A stretch of 64,000 bases of DNA from Marivita hallyeonensis (GTDB taxonomy: Bacteria > Pseudomonadota > Alphaproteobacteria > Rhodobacterales > Rhodobacteraceae). The stretch spans positions 558,001 to 622,000 of the forward strand of contig NZ_FQXC01000003.1 in NCBI RefSeq assembly GCF_900129875.1, given 5' to 3'. A program made the translations under genes and the position numbers. The first letter of the stretch is position 1. Each line of letters begins with the position of its first letter. The notes below the pieces were generated by a model. The model did no database searches. It was not told the DNA's origin and saw only the letters and a list, made by a program, of their open reading frames with translations. Below, piece by piece: positions 36,108-45,183 of this stretch.

Positions 36108-36893
36108 ATGCGAGCCCTCAAGATTGCAGCGACAGGAATGACGGCGCAGCAGATGCGCGTCGAGATCATTTCAAACAACCTCTCAAACATGAACACGACA
36201 GGGTACAACGCACGCCGGGCAGAGTTCTCTGACCTTCATTATCAACAGATCGCACGCGCGGGTACGGTGAACGCTGCGGATGGCACTGTTCTGCCGACCG
36301 GTGTGCAAGTGGGTTTGGGTGTACGCCCCGCCGCAGTCTCTGTGCATCTTGCGCAAGGGTCGCTGACACAAACGAATTCCGACCTAGACGTTGCCATCGA
36401 CGGCAATGGCTACCTTGAGGTGACAATGCCTTCGGGCCAAACCGCCTATACCCGCGACGGGTCTTTGAAACGTGACGCGGAAGGGCTGATCGTGACATCC
36501 GAGGGCTTCACCATCGCCCCTGAAATCGTCATTCCGCAGGACGCCAGAAGCATTTCGATCAATCCTGAAGGTGAGGTCTACGCATATTTTGCGGATGCGG
36601 CCGAACCGCAAATCCTTGGTCAAATCAACCTTGTCGGATTTGCAAATGCCAAGGGTCTCGAGGCACTGGGCGGCAACCTCTTTGGCGAAACAGAGGCGTC
36701 CGGCGGTCCGCTTGTGGCAACCCCCGGTGAAGACGGGTTGGGCACCTTGCGGCAAGGCTATCTCGAAGACAGTTCCGTCGATCCCGTGCGCGAGCTGACA
36801 GAGCTGATCGAAGCGCAAAGGGGCTACGAGCTGAACGCGAAAGTGATTTCTGCAGTCGACCAGATGCTCGGCGCCACGACCCAGGTTCGCTGA
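36108..36893 (+). CDS. flgG: Flagellar distal rod protein FlgG
   Basis: FlgG of 261 residues, the full family length, forming the distal rod. N-terminal MRALKIAATGMTAQQMRVE and NNLSNMNTTGYNARRAEF, and C-terminal RELTELIEAQRGYELNAK, are diagnostic. The last base of its stop codon is the first base of the flgA ATG (TGATG), giving translational coupling. Confidence 0.97.
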   Translation: MRALKIAATGMTAQQMRVEIISNNLSNMNTTGYNARRAEFSDLHYQQIARAGTVNAADGTVLPTGVQVGLGVRPAAVSVHLAQGSLTQTNSDLDVAIDGNGYLEVTMPSGQTAYTRDGSLKRDAEGLIVTSEGFTIAPEIVIPQDARSISINPEGEVYAYFADAAEPQILGQINLVGFANAKGLEALGGNLFGETEASGGPLVATPGEDGLGTLRQGYLEDSSVDPVRELTELIEAQRGYELNAKVISAVDQMLGATTQVR

Positions 36894-37312
36894 TGCGAAT
36901 GGTCCTGAGTGTTCTGATTGCGGTTATGGCGCATGGTGTCCAAGCCGACACGCTTTTTGCGACGAAGACCTTGCGCGCGCGTCACGTGCTCACCGCCGAG
37001 GACGTTCTCCTGAAATCGGAAACTATCGCTGGTGCCGCATCGGATCCGGAAAGTGTTATTGGGGCAGAGCTCCTTCGCTCCGTCTATGCTGGTCGACCGA
37101 TCCTGCTCGACAATCTTGCACAACCGACGCTCGTCGACCGCAATGAAGTCGTGCGCGCCGTGTTCACGCTGAATGGGCTCACCATCGAAACCGAGGCGCG
37201 CGCCTTGCAGCGCGGTCGTCTCGGCGACGTCATCAACGCCATGAACCTCACGTCACGCAAATCCATCCGGGCCGAGGTCTTGGCCAACGGCGAATTGAAG
37301 GTCCTGCCTTAA
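36893..37312 (+). CDS. flgA: Flagellar P-ring assembly chaperone FlgA
   Basis: FlgA of 139 residues, the short form common in alphaproteobacteria. A signal peptide (MVLSVLIAVMAHGVQA) directs it to the periplasm, followed by a SAF-type domain (TLRARHVLTAEDVLL) and a C-terminal beta domain (IETEARALQRGRLGDVINAMN). It chaperones P-ring protein FlgI, whose gene is not in the window. flgH begins one base after its stop codon. Confidence 0.93.
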   Translation: MRMVLSVLIAVMAHGVQADTLFATKTLRARHVLTAEDVLLKSETIAGAASDPESVIGAELLRSVYAGRPILLDNLAQPTLVDRNEVVRAVFTLNGLTIETEARALQRGRLGDVINAMNLTSRKSIRAEVLANGELKVLP

Positions 37313-37313
37313 C

Positions 37314-38048
37314 ATGTCTCGTTTGTCCGCTCTCGTCCTGTGTGCCCTTGTGTGGGCCAGCGCGGCATGTGACCGCATCGATCACGTGGGACGCGCTCCG
37401 CAATTGTCACCGCAAGCAGAGAGTACCGAGAGACAGGCGATGATCTTCTCCGGACTGCCCTTGACCACCGAGGACACGTCCTCCTACCGTCAGGCGTCCC
37501 TGTGGAGTGGTGATCACAATTCGCTATTTGGCGATCGCAGGGCCTTCAAGACAGGGGATATCCTGACTGTCCTGATCGAAATAGATGACGAGGCCGAGTT
37601 CTCGAATTCCTCATCGCGCTCCAGAAGCGCTCAGGAAAGCCTTGGTGTGCCCCAGCTTTTCGGGCTGCCACAAAGGAAGAACAAATCCTTTCCGGACGGT
37701 GCAAGTTTGGACACGGCCGTCGAATTTGACTCGTCGAGCCAATCCAAGGGAAATGGGTCCGTCCGGCGCAATGAACGCCTGACACTGCGGGTCGCCGCGA
37801 CGGTCGTCGACGTGTTGCCCAATGGCGTTCTGAGCATCCAGGGGTCACAGGAAGTCCGCGTCAACTTCGAGCTTCGGGAGCTCTTGGTGTCCGGCTTCGT
37901 GCGTCGGGCGGATATCAGCCGTCAAAACGACATCACCTACGACAAGATTGCGTCCGCCCGGATTTCGTACGGCGGGCGGGGACACATCAGTGACGTTCAA
38001 CAACCACGCATTGGGCAGCAAGTGCTGGATGCGATCCTTCCTTTCTGA
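37314..38048 (+). CDS. flgH: Flagellar L-ring protein FlgH
   Basis: FlgH of 244 residues, the outer-membrane L-ring lipoprotein. The signal peptide ends in a lipobox-like WASAAC with the cysteine at residue 19. Family segments SLFGDRRAFKTGDILTVLI, RRNERLTLRVAATVVDVLPNGVLSIQG and YGGRGHISDVQQPRIGQQ are present. It is the eighth gene of the operon; the P-ring gene flgI is missing next to it. Confidence 0.95.
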   Translation: MSRLSALVLCALVWASAACDRIDHVGRAPQLSPQAESTERQAMIFSGLPLTTEDTSSYRQASLWSGDHNSLFGDRRAFKTGDILTVLIEIDDEAEFSNSSSRSRSAQESLGVPQLFGLPQRKNKSFPDGASLDTAVEFDSSSQSKGNGSVRRNERLTLRVAATVVDVLPNGVLSIQGSQEVRVNFELRELLVSGFVRRADISRQNDITYDKIASARISYGGRGHISDVQQPRIGQQVLDAILPF

Positions 38049-38065
38049 CGCCGGGACATTTCATC

Positions 38066-38578
38066 ATGTTGAAGAAAATTCTGCCGCTCATTTCCCTTCT
38101 GATCGGCCTCGGTGGCGGTGTCGGTGCAGCAATGGTTCTTGCACCGGACAAGCAAGACGACACGCATCACGAAGAACAGTCCGCGGATGCCGAACACGAA
38201 GACAGTGAGCACGAGCAAGAAGCTGAAAGCGACGGCGAACCCGCGCCGGGTTCGGCCGAGATCGTCAAGTTACCAAATCAGTTTGTGATCCCGGTCATCG
38301 TCCACAACCGGGTCCGTTCCATGCTGATCTTGGCTGTCGCCATTGAGATCGATCCGGCTCAGGCTGACACCGTTCGGTCTCTTGAGCCGAAAATGCGCGA
38401 CATCTTCCTAGAGGAACTGTTCAACCTCGCGGCGCTGGACGGATTCAAGGACGACCTGATCACCAAGAAGACGCTGGACCTTGTGAGAAGCACTCTGACG
38501 GCACGCGCACGCGCTTTGCTTCAGACCGACGACGTCTCGGTTCTGATTACCGACATGGCCCGACAGGATGTCCGCTAA
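38066..38578 (+). CDS. fliL: Flagellar basal body-associated protein FliL
   Basis: FliL of 170 residues, an inner-membrane protein at the stator-rotor interface that supports motor torque. One N-terminal membrane helix (about 5-28) is followed by a strongly acidic His/Glu-rich linker at about 30-62, then a SPFH-like periplasmic domain (RSMLILAVAIEIDPAQAD) ending in VSVLITDMARQDVR. In related genomes fliF often follows fliL; here the operon ends and a convergent gene overlaps the stop by 4 bases. Confidence 0.92.
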   Translation: MLKKILPLISLLIGLGGGVGAAMVLAPDKQDDTHHEEQSADAEHEDSEHEQEAESDGEPAPGSAEIVKLPNQFVIPVIVHNRVRSMLILAVAIEIDPAQADTVRSLEPKMRDIFLEELFNLAALDGFKDDLITKKTLDLVRSTLTARARALLQTDDVSVLITDMARQDVR

Positions 38579-38997
38579 AGACGCTTCCTCAGTTCAAACA
38601 GCGTTGCATACTCGGTACCTTCGTCGCGCACGGAGTCTTGTGCCCGGGATGCGTGCTCGATCAACATTTGCACACCAAGCTGTTTCCGCAGTTCGGTCTT
38701 CAAGTCCGCCTTTGCCTCTTCAACAGCGATGGCAGAGTGCGCCAAAGCAGGCTGCAACTCGTTGATGCGTTGCCTGAGCCGGAGCATGCGGCTCTCGTGA
38801 AACCGAAAACTGGCTGCATTCAGCCCGCCGAATGCATCGAGGGATTGTGCCGAGCGGGCCGCGTCCGACACGAGGAGCTTTTGATGTTCACCGAGTTGCC
38901 TTTTGTCGGCAGATGCGGATGCCAGGGCAAGTTGCATCTGCTCAATCCGCGCGTCGAGGACAGAAAGCATCCTGGAAAGGTTCTTGGTTCGGCTCAT
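38575..38997 (-). CDS. FliJ-like coiled-coil protein (inferred)
   Basis: A 140-residue protein, almost entirely helical with two long amphipathic segments (about 5-50 and 65-125), rich in Leu, Ala, Gln and Arg, without signal peptide or membrane helix. Size, two-helix plan and position in an export-gate operon resemble FliJ, the stalk that links the FliI ATPase to FlhA. Sequence identity to known FliJ is not evident by eye, so this is inference. Its ATG overlaps the flhB stop as ATGA, and its TAG overlaps the end of fliL. Confidence 0.6.
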   Translation of the reverse strand: MSRTKNLSRMLSVLDARIEQMQLALASASADKRQLGEHQKLLVSDAARSAQSLDAFGGLNAASFRFHESRMLRLRQRINELQPALAHSAIAVEEAKADLKTELRKQLGVQMLIEHASRAQDSVRDEGTEYATLFELRKRL

Positions 38998-40067
38998 CGC
39001 TTTTGCATCCCCTGAATGCGGCGCGCGTAGCCGATCGCAATGGCAGCGGCCTTGTAGTGATCGCGATTGATGAAGCTGCCGATGCCGACGGTCGCGTACA
39101 GTAGTCTTGCGGTAGGTGGGTCAGAATAGATCGGCACGCCGGATTGTATGGCGAGTTCACGGATCTTCCGCGCCGTTTCGTCCGCGCCCTTTGCCACCAG
39201 TTTTGGGACTTCCTCGGTACCGCCGTCCCATTTCAGCGCAATCGCGTAATGCGTCGGATTGGTGATGACCACGGCCGCCTTTGGCACGTCGAGCAGCATG
39301 CGGTTTGTAGCTATCTCCTCGGCCCGGGCGCGGCGCTGTTGCCGCATCGACTCGTCGCCTTCTTCGTTTTTGTGCTCGTCCTTCAGCTCTTTGTGCGACA
39401 TGCGGTTCTTTTTGGCATGCGCGTGCACCTGCCACATGACATCAATCGCGGCGAATACGGCGAGGATCCCAAGGATACTCCAGAACCATGTCGCCGTGAC
39501 GTGATACATCCTCTGGAGCACGCCATAGCTCTCGAACAGGATCGTCTGACCGAAGAAACCCGAAAATGTGTCGTAGAACAGATACGCCAGCAGGCAGTAA
39601 CACAGGAATTTCAGCGTGCTCTTCGCGAACTCGAAAAGCCCTGAGGGGCCGAATTTTTTCTTTGCGTTGGCGAGCGGCGATACTTTCGAAAGCTTTGGTG
39701 CCAGTTTGCTCGGTGTGAAAATGATCTGCCGGCCGGCGATCAGGCCGGCAATGATTGCGACGACGGGAAGCACAAAAATCGCCGCCAGAAGCGGCAAGAG
39801 GGAACTGACGATTGTTGTGAACAGACCGTCGAAACCCTCACCATGTTCTTCCCAGACACCCTCGAAGTATAAGGCCCGCAGATCTGTGAAGACCGGCCAA
39901 AGCAGCGACTTCGTGACAATCGCCAGCCCGACCAAAAGGGACGCGAAAAGCCCAAGTGAGACGACGTCCTGTGACCGGACAATCTCGCCTTTCTTGCGTG
40001 CATCCTCGAGTTTTCGACGTGAGGCTTCGTACGGTTTGTCGCTGTCGGCATCATCCCCGCCGCTCAT
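38994..40067 (-). CDS. flhB: Flagellar export specificity protein FlhB
   Basis: FlhB of 357 residues. Four membrane helices lie at about 35-60, 88-112, 150-175 and 188-212, followed by the cytoplasmic domain. The autocleavage motif NPTH is at residues 270-273 (VVITNPTHYAIALKW), needed for the switch from hook to filament export. The ATG at 40067 overlaps the fliR stop as ATGA; a longer open frame to 40322 lies inside fliR. It fits functionally with FliK in this window. Confidence 0.96.
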   Translation of the reverse strand: MSGGDDADSDKPYEASRRKLEDARKKGEIVRSQDVVSLGLFASLLVGLAIVTKSLLWPVFTDLRALYFEGVWEEHGEGFDGLFTTIVSSLLPLLAAIFVLPVVAIIAGLIAGRQIIFTPSKLAPKLSKVSPLANAKKKFGPSGLFEFAKSTLKFLCYCLLAYLFYDTFSGFFGQTILFESYGVLQRMYHVTATWFWSILGILAVFAAIDVMWQVHAHAKKNRMSHKELKDEHKNEEGDESMRQQRRARAEEIATNRMLLDVPKAAVVITNPTHYAIALKWDGGTEEVPKLVAKGADETARKIRELAIQSGVPIYSDPPTARLLYATVGIGSFINRDHYKAAAIAIGYARRIQGMQKR

Positions 40068-40837
40068 TTGAACGCGCTCATCGGCATTTCGAGGATCTGC
40101 AACGCTTTTTGCTGCCAAACGCTCAGGATCGGCTCTGAATGCTTCAGCAGAAGGTAGATTGAGTAAAGGCTGACGAAGGGGATACCGATAAAGGACACCA
40201 TCAACTGCGGCAGCGCTTTGTTCGAAAAGCCGATGGCAAGGTAGTAGATCAGGAAGATGCTGATAAAGCCCGAGGCGAGGACGAAGGCTTGGACGAAAAT
40301 GTAATTGATCAGCTTTGTCCAAGTCATTGCGGCGAATGCGAGGGCGTCGCTGACGCTCGGTATCTCGAGCTCATAGGTCAGAACAAAGCTTACAAGAATC
40401 TCGTTTGCCAGCGATGTAGAGAAAATGATCGCAAGGGCCGAAACAGTCAGAATGTGACTGATGACCGGCATCGGCTCGACCGTGTTGCCAAGCATCTGGG
40501 ACAGAGAAACCGACTGGCTGATCATCATCCCGGCCATCTCCAAGAGATGCAGAACGCTTCTTGCGATGAGACCGAAAAAGAGCCCGATCATCGTTTCGAA
40601 GAGGATGAAGCGGGCAAGTTTGTCGAACTCGGGAGGGGTTGCTGGCAAGCTCTCTTGAACCACCGGGGCAAGGGCGGCGGACAACATCAGACCCGTGAGC
40701 AGGCGACTTCGCACCGGTACAAGGTTGTGCCCGAACCCCGGAGCCGACGCCATGGCCGGCCCGATGCGAAGGAACACCGCGAAAACGTACCAGAGTTCGA
40801 TCGTAACATCGTTCAGTAACCCGTCCAGACCGGTCAT
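40064..40837 (-). CDS. fliR: Flagellar export gate protein FliR
   Basis: FliR of 257 residues with six hydrophobic segments across its length, containing FLRIGPAMASAPGFG near the N-terminus and VLHLLEMAGMMISQSVSLS in the middle, both typical of FliR/SpaR. It forms the export gate with FliP and FliQ. It overlaps flhA upstream and flhB downstream by 4 bases each. Confidence 0.95.
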   Translation of the reverse strand: MTGLDGLLNDVTIELWYVFAVFLRIGPAMASAPGFGHNLVPVRSRLLTGLMLSAALAPVVQESLPATPPEFDKLARFILFETMIGLFFGLIARSVLHLLEMAGMMISQSVSLSQMLGNTVEPMPVISHILTVSALAIIFSTSLANEILVSFVLTYELEIPSVSDALAFAAMTWTKLINYIFVQAFVLASGFISIFLIYYLAIGFSNKALPQLMVSFIGIPFVSLYSIYLLLKHSEPILSVWQQKALQILEMPMSAFK

Positions 40838-42918
40838 GCCGCAATCGTCCCGACGAGCGCAGGCTTCGCATCGATACCGATTTCCTCAAAAGCCAGAACA
40901 GGATTTGTGATCCCCTTCGCGGTTAACACGCTGCGAAGAAAGCGCCGGCGGCGGCCTTGTGTTATCAGCGCTGGAAAGATGCCTTTCTGGCTTGTCCTCG
41001 AAAACTCTTCGGAGATCTTGGAGGTCAGCTGTTCGAAATCCTTGGGCGGAAGCGCCACGTCCGGCGCGCCACGCTCATTGGCGATTTCGCAATCCGCAAA
41101 GCGCTTCTCCCAATCGGATGCGAGCTGTACCAGCGGGATGGTGCCGTCTTCACGTCGGAGCGATGCGACGAGCTGAAACCCAAGCCGCTGCCGGACATGT
41201 TCGCAAAGCGCTTCGGACGTGAATCCATGTCCCCGGGCCTCTGCGATGGCTTCGAGGATCAGTTGGAAATTGCGGATGGACACCTGTTCGTCCAGCAACA
41301 GCTTCAGCACTTGCAGGAGGGTTTCCATAGGCACCTTGTCCGGCACGACATCGTCGATGAGCTGCCGATTGGCCTCTGCACGCGTCGGGTTCGACAAAGC
41401 GCCCCATTCGTCCAGCAACCGGCGCAGGGACTTCATGGTCAACAGACGCCCGAGGTTGCGTTTGATGATTTCGAGAAGATGGGTCGCAAGAACTTCGCTG
41501 GGCAGTACGACGGTCGCGCCGTTCATCGCGGCATCCTCGCGCTGCGCGGCCTGTATCCACCGGGCTGGAGCGCCGTAGACCGGCTCTTCCACATCGCGAC
41601 CGGAGGGCAGCGAAATGACGTCTTCCGGTATGAGGGCAAGCACGAGGTCCGGGTGCAGCACGCCGCGCGCAACCTCAACGCCGTGCAGACGGACAACATA
41701 CGTGCCGTCTTTGAGGGTCGCATCGTCTGTCAGACGCACCTCTGGCATGATGATGCCAAAGCTTTTCGCAATATGCGTCCGCATGTTCACGATCCGTGAA
41801 TCAAGACCGTTCGCAGGATCGAGAACCATATCCACGAGATCGGGCGCGAATTCCACATGCACATCGTCGAGGTCGAGCGAATCCCCAATGGGACGATCCC
41901 GGGCGGGAAGAGGAGCTTCGGCTGCGTCGGCTTCGTCCTCTTCGTCTTGCCGCGTGGCATTGACCCAGTACGCCAGGCCCCCGAGGATGAGCCCTCCGGC
42001 AAGGAACGGCAGAAACGGTAGGCCGGGAACCAGTGCGAACAGGACCATCAGAACAGCCACAGTCGCTAGTGCTGCCGGGTGCCGGCCAAGTTGGGTTGTG
42101 ATGGCTATGTCAGTCGCCCCGACAGCGCCGCCGCGCGCCAGCAAAAGCGCAGCCGCAATCGAGATAATCACCGCCGGGATTTGCGTCACCAACCCATCGC
42201 CGACGGTGAGGATGGCGTAGGTCTCGAAAGCGGCACCGATGGGCATCCCATGAACGATGGTGCCCATGATCAAGCCAACGATCAGGTTGAGCAGGGTAAT
42301 CAGAAGACCAGCGATGGCGTCGCCCTTCACGAATTTCGACGCCCCGTCGAGTGAGCCGAAAAATGTCGTTTCCAGCTGTTCACGCTCGCGGCGTGCCCGG
42401 GCATCCGAGTGCGTGATCGCGCCTGCGGCCATATCGCTGTCGATGGCCAACTGTTTGCCGGGCATGCCATCCAGAGCAAATCGCGCGCCGACTTCGGCCA
42501 TACGCGCGGCACCCTTTGTGATCACCATGAAATTGACGATCAAAAGAACGCAAAAAACGACCAGACCCAGGAAAACACTTCCGCTCATGACGAAGTCTGC
42601 GAAGCCCTGAATCACATGGCCCGCTGCATCTGTTCCGGTATGCCCTTGTCCGATGATCAGTTTGGTCGAGCTGATATTCAGCGAAAGCCGGAGCATCAGC
42701 GAGGCCAGAAGGATCGTCGGGAAAGCGGAAAAATCGAGTGGTCTTTCAACAAAGAGCGTGACTGTGAAAATCAGGATTGCGAGCGCAAATGACGCCGCGA
42801 GTCCCACGTCAAGCACAAAGGCCGGAACTGGCAGGATCATCATGACGATGACGGCCATCAGAGCAACGGCCAGAACGACGGTTGGTTTGGCGAAAAGCTC
42901 GCGCAGACCTCCCGTCAT
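40834..42918 (-). CDS. flhA: Flagellar export gate protein FlhA
   Basis: FlhA of 694 residues, the nonameric export ring that docks substrates. The N-terminal half has eight hydrophobic segments and the FHIPEP-family cytoplasmic loop (FVKGDAIAGLLITLLNLIVG, residues in the 230-260 range). The C-terminal cytoplasmic domain includes PEVRLTDDATLKDGTYVVR and a helical linker. The ATG at 42918 overlaps the transglycosylase stop as ATGA; the open frame upstream to 43143 lies inside that gene. Confidence 0.96.
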   Translation of the reverse strand: MTGGLRELFAKPTVVLAVALMAVIVMMILPVPAFVLDVGLAASFALAILIFTVTLFVERPLDFSAFPTILLASLMLRLSLNISSTKLIIGQGHTGTDAAGHVIQGFADFVMSGSVFLGLVVFCVLLIVNFMVITKGAARMAEVGARFALDGMPGKQLAIDSDMAAGAITHSDARARREREQLETTFFGSLDGASKFVKGDAIAGLLITLLNLIVGLIMGTIVHGMPIGAAFETYAILTVGDGLVTQIPAVIISIAAALLLARGGAVGATDIAITTQLGRHPAALATVAVLMVLFALVPGLPFLPFLAGGLILGGLAYWVNATRQDEEDEADAAEAPLPARDRPIGDSLDLDDVHVEFAPDLVDMVLDPANGLDSRIVNMRTHIAKSFGIIMPEVRLTDDATLKDGTYVVRLHGVEVARGVLHPDLVLALIPEDVISLPSGRDVEEPVYGAPARWIQAAQREDAAMNGATVVLPSEVLATHLLEIIKRNLGRLLTMKSLRRLLDEWGALSNPTRAEANRQLIDDVVPDKVPMETLLQVLKLLLDEQVSIRNFQLILEAIAEARGHGFTSEALCEHVRQRLGFQLVASLRREDGTIPLVQLASDWEKRFADCEIANERGAPDVALPPKDFEQLTSKISEEFSRTSQKGIFPALITQGRRRRFLRSVLTAKGITNPVLAFEEIGIDAKPALVGTIAA

Positions 42919-43577
42919 CGGTTCGACCTTTGGAAGTCGATCAACGGTCGGGTGTTTTGCGTGGACGACAGGAAAAGTGAGCCTGCGCTGCGCGTTCCGG
43001 TCGACGGGGCAACCTGTGAAACCACCTCGTTTATTGGTGCTGTCACGTTGTCGAGGGACGCGTGAAACTCTGAAAACTTTGCCTTGTATTTGTCGGCATA
43101 TTCCGGCGTCCGACTGTGATATGCCCCTGCAGCATCCGTCCAATTCCCGAATTCCGCGTGCAGCGCCTTGAGGAACTGCGCCGCATAGGCAGCGTTTGCC
43201 ACTGGATCGAACATTTCGTCCAGATCGCGAAATCCCTCGGCATGCCAGCGATAGTTTATCTGGAAACAGCCGATATCGATGTTTGAGGCGCCGGTTTTCA
43301 CCTTTGAGAACACATAGGAACGGGCTTCATCTTCGGTCTGAAACCAAGTGCCATCACCGGCGTGGTTCACGGCCCAAGGCCAGGGATCGTTTCGTAACCC
43401 GCCGCGCCCTGTCTCCAGCCGCGTGATGGCGAGCAGAACCTTGGCAGGCACCCCATGGGCATCGGCGGCCCGAAACGCCGCCGCATCACAGATGTTGGCC
43501 GATGCGATACCGCCCGTCGCCAGACAAGCTGTCACCGTTGTCAGAAAGAGATGTATCGTCCGGCGTAAGACGCGCAT
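42915..43577 (-). CDS. Lytic transglycosylase of the flagellar operon
   Basis: A secreted 220-residue SLT-type transglycosylase. A signal peptide (about residues 1-28, ending ATGGIASA) is followed by the catalytic domain: LLAITRLETGRGG with the likely catalytic Glu, DIGCFQINYRWH, and AAYAAQFLKALHAEFG, a goose-type lysozyme fold. It probably opens peptidoglycan for rod assembly, as SltF does in Rhodobacter. It heads a five-gene operon joined by 4-base overlaps, with a weak CtrA-like box upstream. Confidence 0.92.
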   Translation of the reverse strand: MRVLRRTIHLFLTTVTACLATGGIASANICDAAAFRAADAHGVPAKVLLAITRLETGRGGLRNDPWPWAVNHAGDGTWFQTEDEARSYVFSKVKTGASNIDIGCFQINYRWHAEGFRDLDEMFDPVANAAYAAQFLKALHAEFGNWTDAAGAYHSRTPEYADKYKAKFSEFHASLDNVTAPINEVVSQVAPSTGTRSAGSLFLSSTQNTRPLIDFQRSNR

Positions 43578-43625
43578 GTAAGCCCTCGCGTTCTGCGATT
43601 TCGCAGGACACTAGGACCCGTAGCG

Positions 43626-43640
43626 TTACGATTTGGTTAG
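43626..43640. promoter_or_regulatory. Weak CtrA-like box upstream of the transglycosylase-flhA operon
   Basis: TTAC-N7-TTAG, six of eight positions matching the CtrA consensus with exact spacing. It lies 49-63 bases before the transglycosylase start. Alone it is weak; its position upstream of a flagellar operon raises its interest. Confidence 0.3.
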
Positions 43641-43649
43641 CGCGTTGAG

Positions 43650-45182
43650 CTAGAAGAAGGCCTCGAAGGCGGCAACCGCCCCTCCGCCAATCAACGCGCC
43701 GACAAGCGTCCAGAGAATGGCCGTGCGCAGCGGATGGGATTTCGCTTCGGGCTGCGTTTGTGCCTGAGCAATAAGTACCTGTTCCACCAATCCGGGAAGA
43801 CGGGGACCAAAGCGTGCGAGGACCATCGCAGTTTTCCCAAGGTCTTTCGCAAATGCGCGGGGCCCGATGCTTGTCTTGATGTAGTCTTCAACTATCGGCT
43901 GGGCGACGTTCCAGATATTCATCTTCGGGTTCAAAGACCGGGCAACCCCTTCGACCACGACCATCGTGCGCTGCAAAAGGATCAACTCGGTTCGTGTTTC
44001 CATGCCGAAGCGTTCCGTCACTTCGAACAAATAACTGAGCAAGCGCCCCATCGAGATGCGCGTGGCATCCATGCCGAAAATCGGTTCGCCAACTGCCCTG
44101 AGGGCACGCGCGAATTCATCGACGTCGCGGTCTTCGGGCACGTAACCCGCCTCAAAATGCACTTCGGCAACACGTTTGTAGTCCCGGCGAATGAACCCGT
44201 AGAGGATCTCTGCGTAGACGCGCCGGGTGTATTCGTCGATATGCCCCATAATTCCGAAATCGAGCGCGATGATATCGCCGTTCGGCGCGACCTTCAGGTT
44301 GCCTTGATGCATGTCCGCGTGAAAGTACCCGTCGCGAAGTGCGTGCTGCAGGAAAAGCTGCAGCACCCGTTCGCTCAACGCGACGCGATCATGGCCCGCC
44401 GCGTCGAGCGCCGCGTTGTCACCCAAGGGCAAACCTTCCGCCCAGCCAAGTGTCATGACACGACGACCGGACAGCTCCCACTTGACCTCGGGCAATTGAA
44501 ATCCGGGATCATTCTTCGTGTTTGCCGCATATTCAGAGGCCGCTGCGGATTCGAGGCGAAGATCAAGCTCGCCTTTCACAACGCCCTCGAAATGCGTGAT
44601 CACGTCCTTTGGACGCAAGCGGCGCGAGGACGGTGAGAGCCCTTCGATCATGCCCGCCGCGAAATAGAAAGCGTCGATGTCCTTGCGGAAATCCTTTTCA
44701 ATATTTGGGCGGAGTACCTTTACCGCGACGGTTTCGCCGGTCTGGGCAAGCTTGGCTTTATGCACCTGTGCAATGGAAGCCGCGGCCACGGGTTCGCTGA
44801 ACTCGGAAAAGACGCTGTCCACGTCGATGCCCAGCTCGGACTCGACCATGGCTTTGGCTTCAGTCACGGAAAACGGCGGCAGCTTGTCCTGCAGAACCCG
44901 CAACTGCGCCGCCATGGTGTCGCCTACCACGTCGGGGCGCGTGCTGAGCACCTGTCCGAACTTGATATAGGCCGGACCCAAAGCGGTGAGCGCCCGCGGT
45001 GCCGCGGGGGTTGTTGGATCCCCGTTATAGCCGAGCCACTTGAAGGGCCAGCCGAGCAACCGCGCCGCCATGCGCAGAGGTTTTGGCGCATCGAACGCAT
45101 CCAGCACGACGCCCATGGCTCCTGTACGTTCCAGCGTCGCGCCCGTACGGATCAGCCGTAAAATGTTGTGAGGACCTCTCAC
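43650..45182 (-). CDS. ubiB: UbiB (ABC1/ADCK-like) ubiquinone biosynthesis protein
   Basis: Atypical kinase-like protein of 510 residues needed for ubiquinone synthesis. The KxGQ motif appears as YIKFGQVLSTRPD, followed by ASIAQVHKAKL, VKVLRPNIEKDF and the active-site segment DGYFHADMHQGNLKVAPNGDIIALDFGIMG. Two C-terminal membrane helices (near 485-508) anchor it. The start is GTG at 45182, one base after the ubiE stop, with GGAAG seven bases upstream; this suggests a coupled ubiE-ubiB operon. The open frame to 45215 lies inside ubiE. Confidence 0.94.
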   Translation of the reverse strand: MRGPHNILRLIRTGATLERTGAMGVVLDAFDAPKPLRMAARLLGWPFKWLGYNGDPTTPAAPRALTALGPAYIKFGQVLSTRPDVVGDTMAAQLRVLQDKLPPFSVTEAKAMVESELGIDVDSVFSEFSEPVAAASIAQVHKAKLAQTGETVAVKVLRPNIEKDFRKDIDAFYFAAGMIEGLSPSSRRLRPKDVITHFEGVVKGELDLRLESAAASEYAANTKNDPGFQLPEVKWELSGRRVMTLGWAEGLPLGDNAALDAAGHDRVALSERVLQLFLQHALRDGYFHADMHQGNLKVAPNGDIIALDFGIMGHIDEYTRRVYAEILYGFIRRDYKRVAEVHFEAGYVPEDRDVDEFARALRAVGEPIFGMDATRISMGRLLSYLFEVTERFGMETRTELILLQRTMVVVEGVARSLNPKMNIWNVAQPIVEDYIKTSIGPRAFAKDLGKTAMVLARFGPRLPGLVEQVLIAQAQTQPEAKSHPLRTAILWTLVGALIGGGAVAAFEAFF

Positions 45183-45183
45183 G

